A DNA stretch of 64,000 nucleotides from an uncultured Neglectibacter sp. (GCA_946554335.1 CAMNSA010000002.1:62001-126000); one strand, 5' to 3'; shown: positions 33,220 through 41,667, numbered from the stretch's first letter. The notes: generated by a model not told the origin, from the sequence alone. Numbers and translations: made by a program.

Positions 33220-35157
33220 TTACAGCATGTTCCGCTTCAGCTTTGCAAGGTAATCTCCTGTAAACCGCTCCATATCCTCCACGGCCCTTTCGCAGGATGC
33301 GCTCCACTCGTCGGCGTTTTCCCGCCGACAGATCTGTCCGATGGGTACGCCTCTTCTGCTCAGAGCATATTTGGCGCTTCTGGGATAGCACTGCCTCTCG
33401 ATATGGGCGGTGACGGTCATCAGCTGCTGAGTCTCTTCCGCCAGCTGCCGGTCGTCCCTCCAGTTTTCCATCATCCAGCGGTACAGCTCCGGATGGAAAT
33501 TCAGCATGACGCCGCAGTGGCCGTGGCCGCCCAGCTTCAGGAAACCGTACATTAGGGAGGAGTCTGCGTTGTAGATCTTTAGAGGAGTCCCCTTTACCGC
33601 CTCCAGTTTTTTTGCCAGTGCGTCCAGACTCAGGGAGGTCTCCTTATAGAGCACGAAGCGCCCTGTTTTCGCGCACCAGGCCACAAGCTCCGGGGAGAAC
33701 AGCCTTTTGTAGGGCCTGGGACATTCGTACAGGCCGAAGCAGACCTCCGGCGCCGCCGCCAGGACCTTAGTGATGGTCTCCTTGATCCGATCCTCGCCTT
33801 CGTCCCGGCCGCAGAGAGAATTTGTCAGCAATACGACGATATCCGCCCCGGCAGCCGCCATCCTTTTTACAGAGGCGATCAGCTCCTTTGCCGGATCATC
33901 GCCCTTCGCGGGGTATGATTCCACATAGGCGGTGGACGCCACGGGGACCGCTCCCGCCGTCTCCTTCACACAGGCGGAAATTTTCAAGCGCTCCTCTTCG
34001 GTCAGCAGCTCCATCTCGTTGGAAAGGCACACGGCAAACAGCCCCGCCGCGCCGTTGTTCAAATACCATCTTGTCAGGGCCTTCAGGCCGCTATAATCCA
34101 CTTCCTTTTCCGCTGTAAAGGGCGTCAGCATTACCGGCCACAGCCCCTCCGGAAGTCCTTCCTTTTCTTCCCGCTTCGGGAAATGCAGGTGCCAGAAAGC
34201 AATGGTTCTGCGCTTCCAGGTGTAGGTGAGATAGACCTCGTTGCCGTCCGCCACAATGGCGGGGTAGGAGAACTCCGCCCGCTCCAGATTGGCCTGGGCA
34301 GGGGAGTAGTCCAGAATTTCCGGCTTGCTCCAGGTTTTGCCGTTATCCTCCGACACCGAAAAGGCGATGGGGGAGCGCGCCGCCCAGTTGCCGGAAACCG
34401 GATTGTATACCAGCACCAGCCTGCCGTCTGCCAGTCTGACCAAATCAATTCCACAGTTGTTGTTGGGAAGCGTTGTCCGCCGGGCCATGCTCCAGCTGCG
34501 CCCGCCATCTCCCGATTGGCTTGTGTAGATGGCCCCCTCGCTGCTGCGCATCAGCATATGGACGGTCCCTTCCTCATCCTGCCACAGGGTGGGCTGGATC
34601 ATGCCGCTGCCGCTGAACATTCCTCTTTCCGCCGGCACATCCGGGCTTCTTTTCCAGGTTCTTCCTCCGTCCTCAGAGCGGTCGCTAAAGCAGGCCCAGC
34701 CATCCGCTTCCGTGGAAGCCGGGGCCAGGATCGCGCCGTCCAGCAGAGTGATACATTTGTTTTTTACAGGTCCGCGGCCGCCAAAGTCTCCCGGCACCAG
34801 CTCCCGCTCTTTACTCCAGTTGAGACCGCTGTCTGTGGATTCCTTCACGAAGGTCTGCCACCGGGGAATTTCCTTTCCCACCTTGTAAAACAGAAAAAGC
34901 CGCTCTCCGTGGGCGAAAAGCACCGGGTTCCAACAGGGGATCCCCGGAGCCTCGGCGATCTTTCTGGGTTCTGCCCATTCGCCTTTCTCTCTTCTCGCAA
35001 ACCAGATGGCCACATCCGGCGCCTTTTCCCGCTCTCCGCCGAACCATGCCGCTCCCAGATTGCCGTCCGGCAGGACGCAGACAGTGGACGCGTGGCATTG
35101 CCGGAATTTCGTCCCGGATTCAAAAATGTGCTGATGACACTTTACCTGATAGTTCAC
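33220..35157 (-). CDS. Fusion of BNR sialidase-like domain and NanA/DapA-type aldolase
   Basis: This 645-residue protein has two enzymatic halves. Residues 1-325 form a BNR_2 beta-propeller with Asp boxes (STDSGLNW, SEDGGRTW, SGDGGRSW, SEDNGKTW) and the family block NLGAAWFGGEREKAPDVAIWF. Residues 335-645 form a (beta/alpha)8 lyase of the dihydrodipicolinate synthase/N-acetylneuraminate lyase family: GLWPVMLTPFTAEKEVDY, the catalytic Tyr in FGLYECPRP and the Schiff-base Lys in FVLYKETS. There is no signal peptide, so it is cytoplasmic. It may release and cleave sialic acid or a related acid in one chain. Start GTG 35157; the binding site is 16 bases away, so the start is less certain. Confidence 0.88.
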   Translation of the reverse strand: MNYQVKCHQHIFESGTKFRQCHASTVCVLPDGNLGAAWFGGEREKAPDVAIWFARREKGEWAEPRKIAEAPGIPCWNPVLFAHGERLFLFYKVGKEIPRWQTFVKESTDSGLNWSKERELVPGDFGGRGPVKNKCITLLDGAILAPASTEADGWACFSDRSEDGGRTWKRSPDVPAERGMFSGSGMIQPTLWQDEEGTVHMLMRSSEGAIYTSQSGDGGRSWSMARRTTLPNNNCGIDLVRLADGRLVLVYNPVSGNWAARSPIAFSVSEDNGKTWSKPEILDYSPAQANLERAEFSYPAIVADGNEVYLTYTWKRRTIAFWHLHFPKREEKEGLPEGLWPVMLTPFTAEKEVDYSGLKALTRWYLNNGAAGLFAVCLSNEMELLTEEERLKISACVKETAGAVPVASTAYVESYPAKGDDPAKELIASVKRMAAAGADIVVLLTNSLCGRDEGEDRIKETITKVLAAAPEVCFGLYECPRPYKRLFSPELVAWCAKTGRFVLYKETSLSLDALAKKLEAVKGTPLKIYNADSSLMYGFLKLGGHGHCGVMLNFHPELYRWMMENWRDDRQLAEETQQLMTVTAHIERQCYPRSAKYALSRRGVPIGQICRRENADEWSASCERAVEDMERFTGDYLAKLKRNML

Positions 35158-35238
35158 GGGATATTTTCACGCTCCCTCCTGCTTCCCTGCAGACAAGCCA
35201 GACTCGGGCCGGCGTTCCGGCTTTCCAACTGTTGGAAG

Positions 35239-35640
35239 TTAAACCTGATTGACTAAAATCAGAAATTCCTGTGCGGACATCTGAGAACGATAGATCACAG
35301 GCTCTTCTCCGGAATCAGCGTAATAGAAATCCACAAAATCTCCATTAATATCTACCACCGCGTCGAGGGAACCATCCTTTTCCGAAGAGGTGATGGTCAG
35401 TTGGTAGTCAGGGTAATAGGCGAACAGGTCTATGGATTTGGAGAGAGGCTGCGGATCCTCAAAAACGCGGGAAAACGCTTCGATTCGCTCTCTTCTTTCC
35501 TGTGAGCTGGCGTTGAGGTGCAAAAGCCGCAGATGATTTCCATAGCCCTCGAAGAGATCCAGGCGCAAAGAGTCCGGATTGCTGCATCCGCTCAGACACA
35601 GGCAAAGACAGAGGGCCAAAAGAGAAAAAAGTTTTTTCAT
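35239..35640 (-). CDS. Small lipoprotein, unknown
   Basis: This 133-residue protein starts MKKLFSLLALCLCLCLSGC, a signal peptide with lipobox LSGC. The mature part (about 115 residues) is soluble, with YYPDYQLTITSSEKDGSLDAV in the middle; I do not recognise the family. It lies between the sialidase fusion and an amidohydrolase on the same strand, but upstream spacing and the lack of overlap do not prove an operon. Confidence 0.75.
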   Translation of the reverse strand: MKKLFSLLALCLCLCLSGCSNPDSLRLDLFEGYGNHLRLLHLNASSQERRERIEAFSRVFEDPQPLSKSIDLFAYYPDYQLTITSSEKDGSLDAVVDINGDFVDFYYADSGEEPVIYRSQMSAQEFLILVNQV

Positions 35641-35739
35641 GGGATGGGATATCCTTTTTCACAGAAGTATTGTACGGGACGGAAAATGGATCTTCCGGCT
35701 GCCATTGTGGTGTTATTCTACCCAATTTTCCCCTAAAAG

Positions 35740-36540
35740 TCAAATCCTGATCTGCAAAAGGGCCTGGACATTCTCACAGGCGATGGCTTCCTTTTGGGAG
35801 GCGCTCAAGGAGCAGGCCTCAAGCAGCTCCCGCTCCAGAGGAACGGTGCTCCAGGGGCAGTCCGTGGCAAACAGAACCCGGTCTGCGCCGTGCAGCCGGG
35901 TCAGCTCTTCAAACTGAGAGAGGGTAAGAAAATGGGAGGCAAAGGCAGTGTCAAAATACACATTTTTCTTTCCGGCCAAATGCTTTGCGGCTTCCTGAGG
36001 CATTGCCAGTCCGCCCATGTGGGCGGCGATGATGGTGAGCCTCGGGAACAGCTCCGCGATTTTTCCCAGGGCCTCCGGCGTGCAGTGAACGGCGTTGGGG
36101 GAGTAGGGGTCCCGCCCGGCGTGAAAGGCAATGGGCAGACCCAGCTTTTCCGCTTCCTCGTAGATCTCCATGGCCCGGTCCTCCAGCACGAAGAACTCCT
36201 GATAGTCCGGATGCAGCTTGACTCCCCGCAGTCCAAGGGACTTGATGCGCCTGAGCTCTTCCTTCATGTTTGCCGCGCCGGGAAATACGCTGCCGAAGGC
36301 GTAAAGGGCGTCCGCTTGGGAGGCGGCGGCAAAGTCGTTTACAGAGGTCTGCTGTTTTTCATTGGTGGCGATGGAGAGCAGCAGTCCGCCCGCACAGTTC
36401 CATTCCTGGAGCTTCTTTTGCGTATCGTCCTTCGTCCCTTCGGAATAGTAAGGGCATCCGCATACATCCGCCAGGCGGGTCAGTGCTTTATTCGCTAAAA
36501 ATTCCGGGAAAAAGTGAACATGAGAGTCAAAGTATTTCAC
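35740..36540 (-). CDS. Metal-dependent amidohydrolase
   Basis: This 266-residue TIM-barrel hydrolase has the DSHVHFFPE metal motif at residues 5-13, GVKLHPDYQEF at about 122-132, AHMGGLAMP at about 175-183 and FATDCPW near 226. It belongs to the amidohydrolase 2/TatD-like superfamily, whose members hydrolyse or decarboxylate diverse compounds. It starts at GTG 36540 with AGGAGG. The substrate is unknown. Confidence 0.85.
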   Translation of the reverse strand: MKYFDSHVHFFPEFLANKALTRLADVCGCPYYSEGTKDDTQKKLQEWNCAGGLLLSIATNEKQQTSVNDFAAASQADALYAFGSVFPGAANMKEELRRIKSLGLRGVKLHPDYQEFFVLEDRAMEIYEEAEKLGLPIAFHAGRDPYSPNAVHCTPEALGKIAELFPRLTIIAAHMGGLAMPQEAAKHLAGKKNVYFDTAFASHFLTLSQFEELTRLHGADRVLFATDCPWSTVPLERELLEACSLSASQKEAIACENVQALLQIRI

Positions 36541-36585
36541 GGTTTTGTCCCTCCTTTAAATAAGATCTAATGGAGAAATAGGAAA

Positions 36586-36614
36586 GGAGACTTCCCGGAA
36601 AACGGGAAGTCTCC
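36586..36614 (-). terminator. Terminator of the rpsF-ssb-rpsR operon
   Basis: A 12-bp perfect stem (GGAGACTTCCCG/CGGGAAGTCTCC) with a 5-nt loop lies after rpsR. The minus-strand tail is TTTCCTATTT. Confidence 0.85.
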
Positions 36615-36629
36615 TGTTCTTTGAAAAAA

Positions 36630-36881
36630 TCAGTCGCTGGTATAAGGGAGCAGGGCAAGGTGTCTCGCACGCTTGATCGCCACGGTCAGAGCGCGCTGAT
36701 GATAAGCGCAGGTGCCGGTTACACGGCGGGGAAGGATCTTCCCTCTTTCCGAGATAAAGCGACGAAGCTTCGCGACATCCTTGTAGTCGATATATTCCGC
36801 TCTGTCAACACAGAAGCTGCATACCTTTTTGCGTCCCTTGCGTCCGCCGCGGCGGACTTCTCTTTCGGGTCTATCAGCCAT
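36630..36881 (-). CDS. rpsR: Ribosomal protein S18
   Basis: This 83-residue S18 has the conserved C-terminal block [20 protein letters not shown] and [20 protein letters not shown]. It also has a CSFC pair near residue 22, a zinc-binding-type S18 feature. ATG 36881 has AGGAGG upstream. It is the third gene of the S6-SSB-S18 operon, binding 16S rRNA with S6 in the small subunit platform. Confidence 0.97.
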   Translation of the reverse strand: MADRPEREVRRGGRKGRKKVCSFCVDRAEYIDYKDVAKLRRFISERGKILPRRVTGTCAYHQRALTVAIKRARHLALLPYTSD

Positions 36882-36923
36882 AACCAAAAGCCTCCTTAAC
36901 ACAAATTAGTCTGAAGAGAAATC

Positions 36924-37388
36924 TTAGAAAGGAAGATCGTCGTCTCCCAGGATCTCTTCGAAATCCTCGCTGCTTCCGCTGGAATAGGCGGGAGCGGGGT
37001 CGCTGAACGCGGCCGGCTTGGAAACGGCAGGAGCGCTGTCCTCATAGGAGGAGGCACCGCCGCTTTCCCGCTTGGAACCGGTAAAGCTGACATCATTGGC
37101 CACGATTTCAAAAGCGGTGCGCTTGTTTCCCTGCTTGTCCTCGTAATTTCTCGTCTGGATGGAGCCGGAAACAGCCATCATCTGCCCTTTGGTAAAATAC
37201 CGGCATATGAATTCAGCCGTGCTGCGCCAAGCCACCACATTGATAAAATCAGTCTGACGCTCTGTGCCGGCTTTGGCATAGGAGCGATCCACTGCAAGGG
37301 TGAAGCTGACGACAGAAACGCCTGTCTGCGTGCTTTTCAGTTCCGGGTCGGCGGTGAGCCTGCCCATAATAGCGGCAATATTCAGCAT
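36924..37388 (-). CDS. ssb: Single-stranded DNA-binding protein
   Basis: This 154-residue SSB has an OB fold at residues 1-105 (AAIMGRLTADPELKSTQTGV, FINVVAWRSTAEFICRYFTK) and a disordered Ser/Pro-rich linker. The acidic tip DDDLPF binds partner repair proteins. It is placed between rpsF and rpsR, as usual in Bacillota. The start at MLNIAAIM has a weak ribosome binding site and probably depends on coupling to rpsF. Confidence 0.96.
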   Translation of the reverse strand: MLNIAAIMGRLTADPELKSTQTGVSVVSFTLAVDRSYAKAGTERQTDFINVVAWRSTAEFICRYFTKGQMMAVSGSIQTRNYEDKQGNKRTAFEIVANDVSFTGSKRESGGASSYEDSAPAVSKPAAFSDPAPAYSSGSSEDFEEILGDDDLPF

Positions 37389-37418
37389 AATCAGGCACTC
37401 TCTTTCATGGTTTGCAGA

Positions 37419-37871
37419 TTACTCTGCACTTTCCGGAGCGGAGGGTTCCGCAGCGGGTTCCTCGACGGGAGCTTCCGGAGCAGGGGCTTCTGCCGTCTCT
37501 GCTGCGATAGCTTCCACATCTACATGGTCCTCTTCAGCTTTCTGGGGCTTCTGAGCCTTCTGGGCGTTTACATGACGGGGGTCGAGCTTCACGATAATCG
37601 TGCGCAGGATTCCATCGGTGATCTGATAGCGTCTGTCCAGCTCTGCGGTAAAGTCAGGCGTGCTTTCAAAGCTGATAAGAGTGTAATAGCCCTCAGTCTG
37701 CTTCTGGATGGGATAGGCGAAACGACGCTTCCCCCAATCGTCAACACTTGTAACAGTACCGTGCTCTTCAATAAGAGCCTTGAACCTTTCTACAAGAGCC
37801 TCACTGCCCTCTTCTCCAAGCTTGGCGGAAGTGATGATGACGGTCTCGTAGATGTTCTTTCCATCTGCCAT
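37419..37871 (-). CDS. rpsF: Ribosomal protein S6 with long acidic tail
   Basis: This 150-residue S6 has the ferredoxin-like core at residues 1-95 (YETVIITSAKLGEEGSEALV, DDWGKRRFAYPIQKQTEGYY, DPRHVNAQK). An acidic Ala/Glu/Pro tail of about 50 residues makes it longer than the usual 95-100. ATG 37871 is preceded by AGGAGGTG. It heads the operon from a strong promoter about 190 bases upstream. The leader may hold the S6:S18 feedback element; its motif could not be confirmed by eye. Confidence 0.95.
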   Translation of the reverse strand: MADGKNIYETVIITSAKLGEEGSEALVERFKALIEEHGTVTSVDDWGKRRFAYPIQKQTEGYYTLISFESTPDFTAELDRRYQITDGILRTIIVKLDPRHVNAQKAQKPQKAEEDHVDVEAIAAETAEAPAPEAPVEEPAAEPSAPESAE

Positions 37872-38065
37872 TTGTATTGCACCTCCTTCTGGTCTTTTGG
37901 CCCCGCGCATTTTGGTTTATCGCGGAGCAAGGAAAGCTTGAAGCTGCCGGGATCTTACGGGATCCGGAAACAGAAAAGCGGAAAGCCTTTTGTATCCCGA
38001 AAGCGAAAGCCCCAGGCTTCAAACAAACTGTACCTCTCCAAAAGCGGAAGAGATCAGCGTTTCTC

Positions 38066-38095
38066 ATTATATACCATGGATTCCCAAAAAGTCAA
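38066..38095 (-). promoter_or_regulatory. Promoter of the rpsF operon
   Basis: Read on the minus strand, TTGACT at 38095-38090 and TATAAT at 38071-38066 with an 18-base spacer. The transcript starts with a leader of about 190 bases, 37872-38060. Confidence 0.85.
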
Positions 38096-38120
38096 GAAAA
38101 AAGCGGAAAAATCCGTGAAC

Positions 38121-38996
38121 TTACAGGGTTTTGCTCAGCTGCTTCAGATAGGCGCGAAACTCCTCTCCGATCTCCGGGTGGCGCAGGGCGGTCTCCACGC
38201 TCGCCTGCATGATCCCCAGCTTGTTTCCCATGTCGTAGCGCTTTCCGAAGAAGTCCACGGCGATCATCCCTTTTTCGGCTGCCAGAGTGCGCATGGCGTC
38301 TGTCAGTTGGATCTCCCCGCCTGCCCCGGGCAGCGTCGCCTCTAAAATATCGAAGATCTCCGGAGGCAGAACACAGCGGCCCAAAATGGAATAGAGGGAA
38401 AATTCCTGCCCCACTTTGGGCTTTTCGATCATATCCGTACAGTGGAAAAGATTGTCTCTCAAGGGCTCGAGCTTCAGGGAGGAATACTTGCGGATCGCCT
38501 CCCGGGACACCTCCTTAACGCCTACCGTACCCAGACCGAATTCCTCGTAGGCGCGAATCAGCTGGGCGCATACAGGGTCTTCGCCCAGGATCACATCGTC
38601 CCCGTAGAGCACGGCAAAGGGCTCGTCTCCCACAAAGGCCTTCGCACAGCTGATGGCGTGGCCCAGCCCTCTGGTCTCCTTTTGGCGCACATAGAAAATG
38701 TCCGCCAGCCTGGAAATCTTGACGACCTCCTCCAAAACGGACGCCTTTTCCGGGTCGCCCCTTAATCGCTCCTCCAGCTCCGGAGCCCGGTCAAAATGAT
38801 CCTCCAGAAGGCCCTTGCCCCGATTGGTGATGATCAGGATCTCTTCGATCCCGGAGGCGGCGGCCTCTTCCACGATGTACTGGATGGCCGGCTTGTCCAC
38901 AATAGGCAGCATCTCTTTCGGCATGGACTTGGTGGCGGGCAGAACGCGGGTCCCCAGACCCGCAGCGGGAATCACCGCTTTTCTTATTCTTTTCAT
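38121..38996 (-). CDS. galU: UTP-glucose-1-phosphate uridylyltransferase
   Basis: This 291-residue enzyme has the nucleotidyltransferase loop KAVIPAAGLGTRVLPATKSM, the LPIVDKPAIQYIVEEA substrate segment and FAVLYGDDVI (catalytic Asp). It makes UDP-glucose for cell-wall glycans and galactose metabolism. The start MKRIRK follows GAGGAG. It lies 44 bases after the RING/DUF2628 gene on the same strand, which may be its operon partner. Confidence 0.95.
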   Translation of the reverse strand: MKRIRKAVIPAAGLGTRVLPATKSMPKEMLPIVDKPAIQYIVEEAAASGIEEILIITNRGKGLLEDHFDRAPELEERLRGDPEKASVLEEVVKISRLADIFYVRQKETRGLGHAISCAKAFVGDEPFAVLYGDDVILGEDPVCAQLIRAYEEFGLGTVGVKEVSREAIRKYSSLKLEPLRDNLFHCTDMIEKPKVGQEFSLYSILGRCVLPPEIFDILEATLPGAGGEIQLTDAMRTLAAEKGMIAVDFFGKRYDMGNKLGIMQASVETALRHPEIGEEFRAYLKQLSKTL

Positions 38997-39040
38997 ATCT
39001 TTTTCTCCTCGCACAATAGCAGTGTTTCAGACGAAAACGC

Positions 39041-40102
39041 TCAGATCAGCAGGGGGATATTCACCACGATCAGGTAGCAGACAAACAGGCAGACGGCCAC
39101 TGGCACATTCACGCCGCCCTTTTCCGTCAGCATGGCGCTTTCCGATTCTCCGGTGCGCCCGGCGGCGGACTTCACGCTTTGAACGGTGCGCACACAGTGC
39201 TTCATATACATTTTGTTGCCGCGCACGCCGGTGAAGATCATCACAATGAGCATCCCAAAAAGGCAGATCATGGGGGAGGCGACACGCAGGTACAGCTCGG
39301 GATGATCGGCCAGCTGGGCCACCAAATTGGCCATCTGCTGGCTTGTGATCCCCTGGGCCGCGGCAAGGTCGATCCCAAGCTGGCCCGCAAAGTCCAGAAA
39401 AGTGGGAGCGGATAAAAAGAGATACAGGCACAGATAGCCCACATACAAAGCGAAGATCAGGGCCGTGACGAGGATCCCGTATTTATACTGCTTGCGGTAC
39501 AGCAGCCAGGCTCCGGAAAACAGAAAGGCGCAGAAATTGAACTTGTTTTTCCTGCGTTCCTTCATATAACGGAATACAGGCATATAATAGGCCGTGTTTT
39601 GTTTGACCAGCTTTGACACATCGCCGAAGGTGACGTCTGTTTCCAGAAGCTCTGTGGGGCTCACTCCGCCCATGGGATCTGTAACATAGGGCATACCCCC
39701 GAGGCCTCCCGGAGCAGGGGGAAAGGGGGCGTTGTAAAAGGGCGGAGGCGTCTGTCCCTGCCCGTGAGGCGCGCTTTGGGGGCCGTTTCGGTGCACCTGA
39801 GGCTCTCCGGAAAGAGAGGCTCCGCAGCGGTTGCAGAACAGGGCGCTGTGAGAGTTGAGCAGACCGCAGGCCGGACACTCCTGATCCTTGATCTCCGCCC
39901 GGGGATCGACGGCCTTTGGGGCGGCCGGAGGCTCCCAGGATTTTCCCTCCTTGTGAAGCGTCTCGGTATAGATACAGGCTCCCTTTTGTTCAAAGCAGGC
40001 CCTATGATAAGGCGCGCCACATTCCGGGCAGACCACGATATCGTCCTCGTCCCGGAAGGGCGCCCCGCAAACAGGGCATTTGAGCCCAGTGTAGTCAAGC
40101 AT
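39041..40102 (-). CDS. Prokaryotic RING-like zinc finger/DUF2628 membrane protein
   Basis: This protein of about 353 residues begins with a RING-like treble-clef: CPVCGAPF...CPECGAPYHRACFEQKGAC. A zinc ribbon follows (CPACGLLNSHSALFCNRCGA), then a Pro-rich linker (TPPPFYNAPFPPAPGG) and a DUF2628 segment (YMPVFRYMKERRKNKFNFCAF) with membrane helices (GAWLLYRKQYKYGILVTALI, AVCLFVCYLIVVNIPLL). The first ATG at 40114 touches its binding site AAAGGA, so ATG 40102 is preferred. The role is unknown; a membrane-tethered zinc protein of a signalling or ubiquitin-like type is possible. Confidence 0.82.
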   Translation of the reverse strand: MLDYTGLKCPVCGAPFRDEDDIVVCPECGAPYHRACFEQKGACIYTETLHKEGKSWEPPAAPKAVDPRAEIKDQECPACGLLNSHSALFCNRCGASLSGEPQVHRNGPQSAPHGQGQTPPPFYNAPFPPAPGGLGGMPYVTDPMGGVSPTELLETDVTFGDVSKLVKQNTAYYMPVFRYMKERRKNKFNFCAFLFSGAWLLYRKQYKYGILVTALIFALYVGYLCLYLFLSAPTFLDFAGQLGIDLAAAQGITSQQMANLVAQLADHPELYLRVASPMICLFGMLIVMIFTGVRGNKMYMKHCVRTVQSVKSAAGRTGESESAMLTEKGGVNVPVAVCLFVCYLIVVNIPLLI

Positions 40103-40260
40103 GATCTCAGCCATTCCTTTCTTGAAAAGCGCGGCCCTGATTCCTGTGAGGAAAGGGCCCTGCGACTTCTATTCTACACGATTTTTTCCCAAAGCGCAAC
40201 GAAAACGAAGTTTATTTTCACTCTGTTAATATTTTATCTGATTTTGGAAAATGCCCGGTA

Positions 40261-40308
40261 TGGAAAAGAAAAAGGAGTGCTGCAAATGTGTGAATTCGCA
40301 GCACTCCT
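40261..40308 (-). terminator. Intrinsic terminator of the XRE gene
   Basis: Read on the minus strand, an 11-bp stem (AGGAGTGCTGC/GCAGCACTCCT) with a 14-nt loop is followed by TTTTTCTTTTT. It sits at the end of repeat copy 2. Confidence 0.8.
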
Positions 40309-40324
40309 GTAAAAGCCTTCGCGG

Positions 40325-40400
40325 ACCCAGAGACTGTCGGCATTTCATGTCCCGAGGATATGAAACCGCGCTTTTCCTGGCGGTGAAGCAGATTATGATG
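40325..40400 (-). ncRNA. Repeat copy 2: candidate small RNA
   Basis: On the minus strand it contains GGTTTCATATCC...GGACATGAAATGCCG and GGGTCCGCGAAGG. These match copy 1 at 31425 in sequence and order, again followed by an intrinsic terminator with a CTGC/GCAG stem. The rest of 40103-40449 is AT-rich and without a gene. Confidence 0.5.
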
Positions 40401-40449
40401 TCCTTTGAAAGAACAGACCGGAGAAATCAAACAGCACCTATTATCGGCG

Positions 40450-40743
40450 TCATTCAGAAGATTTGCCCCCTGTGCGAAGATCATCCACAAGAAGCTGCAA
40501 ATGAGCCGCGGCGTTTTCGGACACACCCGTGATATCCAGGTAACGGTCGCAGCTTCGGCCCAGCAGATCATCGGTGGATGTGTGAAAGACATCCGAAAGC
40601 TTCAGCAGCATTTCTATGGAGGGCAGGATATTGTCGTTTTCCCAGTTGGAAACGCTCTGCTTTGATATACCCAGCCGTTTTGCAAGCTCCACTTGACTGA
40701 TATTTTGCGCCATGCGCAGTTGACGGATTCGTTGACTTAACAT
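40450..40743 (-). CDS. XRE-family regulator
   Basis: This 97-residue protein has a Cro/CI helix-turn-helix (SQVELAKRLGISKQSVSNWE) at residues 14-33 and a helical C-terminus ending in the repeat-bearing region. It is divergent from the gene at 40846. AATACT palindromes with a 2- to 4-base centre overlap the shared promoter region, so autoregulation and repression of the neighbour are likely. ATG 40743 follows GAGG; a longer frame opens at 40773. Confidence 0.82.
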   Translation of the reverse strand: MLSQRIRQLRMAQNISQVELAKRLGISKQSVSNWENDNILPSIEMLLKLSDVFHTSTDDLLGRSCDRYLDITGVSENAAAHLQLLVDDLRTGGKSSE

Positions 40744-40771
40744 AGATAACCTCACAGAAAAACAATTCAAC

Positions 40772-40821
40772 AATACTATTGTATTATTTTCCTTGACATA
40801 CTTTAAATACTGTAGTATTGT
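40772..40821 (+). promoter_or_regulatory. Promoter with AATACT dyads
   Basis: TTGACA at 40793-40798 and TATTGT at 40816-40821 with a 17-base spacer. Two palindromes, AATAC-TATT-GTATT (40772-40785) and AATACT-GT-AGTATT (40806-40819), flank and overlap it. They are probable binding sites of the divergent XRE regulator. Confidence 0.7.
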
Positions 40822-40845
40822 AATATTGTACTACCAGAGGGGGAG

Positions 40846-41202
40846 ATGCACATCAACGCAGCAGTTCGCAGACCATGGCTTCGGTTCCTGGCGGTACACC
40901 TTTCTGCTTTCTGCCTTTTGACAGTTATCTGTGTATTTGGGTGTCCGTTTTACCGGCTCTTTCATATTCCGTGTCCCGGCTGTGGATTGACGCGGGCATG
41001 GCTCTGTTTTCTGCGTGGGGATTGGCAGCAGGCGATCCGGCACCATTTGCTTTTTCTCCCTACGCCCTTGTTCTGCTGGGCGTTTGCACACAGAGACCTT
41101 CGATTTATGCCAAAAGGGAAATGGCTTAATTGGGTTCTTTTGGGTTATGCCTTTGTGCTGATGGGCTATTGTGTGCGGAGATTGCATGTCCCCGGTCAAT
41201 AA
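40846..41202 (+). CDS. DUF2752 membrane protein
   Basis: This 118-residue protein has the DUF2752 signature CPFYRLFHIPCPGCGLTRAW with CPGCGLTR at about residues 43-50, and three membrane helices (FLAVHLSAFCLLTVICVFG, HHLLFLPTPLFCWAFAH, WVLLGYAFVLMGYCV). The function of the family is not known. It is under a regulated promoter, with a TM2 protein as the next gene. Confidence 0.85.
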   Translation: MHINAAVRRPWLRFLAVHLSAFCLLTVICVFGCPFYRLFHIPCPGCGLTRAWLCFLRGDWQQAIRHHLLFLPTPLFCWAFAHRDLRFMPKGKWLNWVLLGYAFVLMGYCVRRLHVPGQ

Positions 41203-41223
41203 AAATATAGAGGAGAGAAGAGC

Positions 41224-41559
41224 ATGACACAGGATAAGGTCGATATGTTTGTGATGACAAATCAAAAGTATCTGCCGGCAGAAAAGATCGTTTTTTTGAA
41301 GGAGAAGCTTTTGAGCGCCGATGAATCCAAGTTCCAGATGGCTTCCGCCGTGGAGTTCAAAGATCCTACCACTATTTTATTGGTTTCCATTTTTCTGGGA
41401 GGTTTGGGTATTGACCGCTTTATGCTGGGAGATACGGGAATGGGGATCCTGAAGCTCCTGACAGCCGGCGTTTGCGGAATTCTTGCCATCGTTGACTGGT
41501 TTACAGTTCAGAAAAAAGCCAAAGAGAAGAACTACAATAACCTTATGCTCGTGCTGTAA
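41224..41559 (+). CDS. TM2-domain membrane protein
   Basis: This 111-residue protein has an N-terminal charged region and a TM2 domain: DPTTILLVSIFLGGLGIDRF, MLGDTGMGILKLL and GVCGILAIVDWF. The DR in IDRF is typical of TM2. Its role is unknown. It pairs with the DUF2752 gene and ends in a strong terminator. Confidence 0.88.
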   Translation: MTQDKVDMFVMTNQKYLPAEKIVFLKEKLLSADESKFQMASAVEFKDPTTILLVSIFLGGLGIDRFMLGDTGMGILKLLTAGVCGILAIVDWFTVQKKAKEKNYNNLMLVL

Positions 41560-41585
41560 ATCAGATTTGCAGTTTGCCGGAGATG

Positions 41586-41615
41586 AAAAACGCTTCCCGC
41601 GAAGGAAGCGTTTTT
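41586..41615 (+). terminator. Intrinsic terminator
   Basis: A 12-bp stem (AAAAACGCTTCC/GGAAGCGTTTTT) with loop CGCGAA is followed by TT. Confidence 0.85.
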
Positions 41616-41667
41616 TTCATCTCCCTGTGGGCTCAAGAGGAGGAAAGGAGTATTTTGCGGGAAGCGG

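Noticed and set aside
34183-35256. 357-residue plus-strand reading frame
   Set aside because: Antisense to the sialidase domain; no family resemblance, no start signal.
31425-40400. Two repeats as an IS200/605-type omega-RNA or retron msr
   Set aside because: No transposase, TnpB or reverse transcriptase is near either copy, and the hairpin lacks the expected ends.
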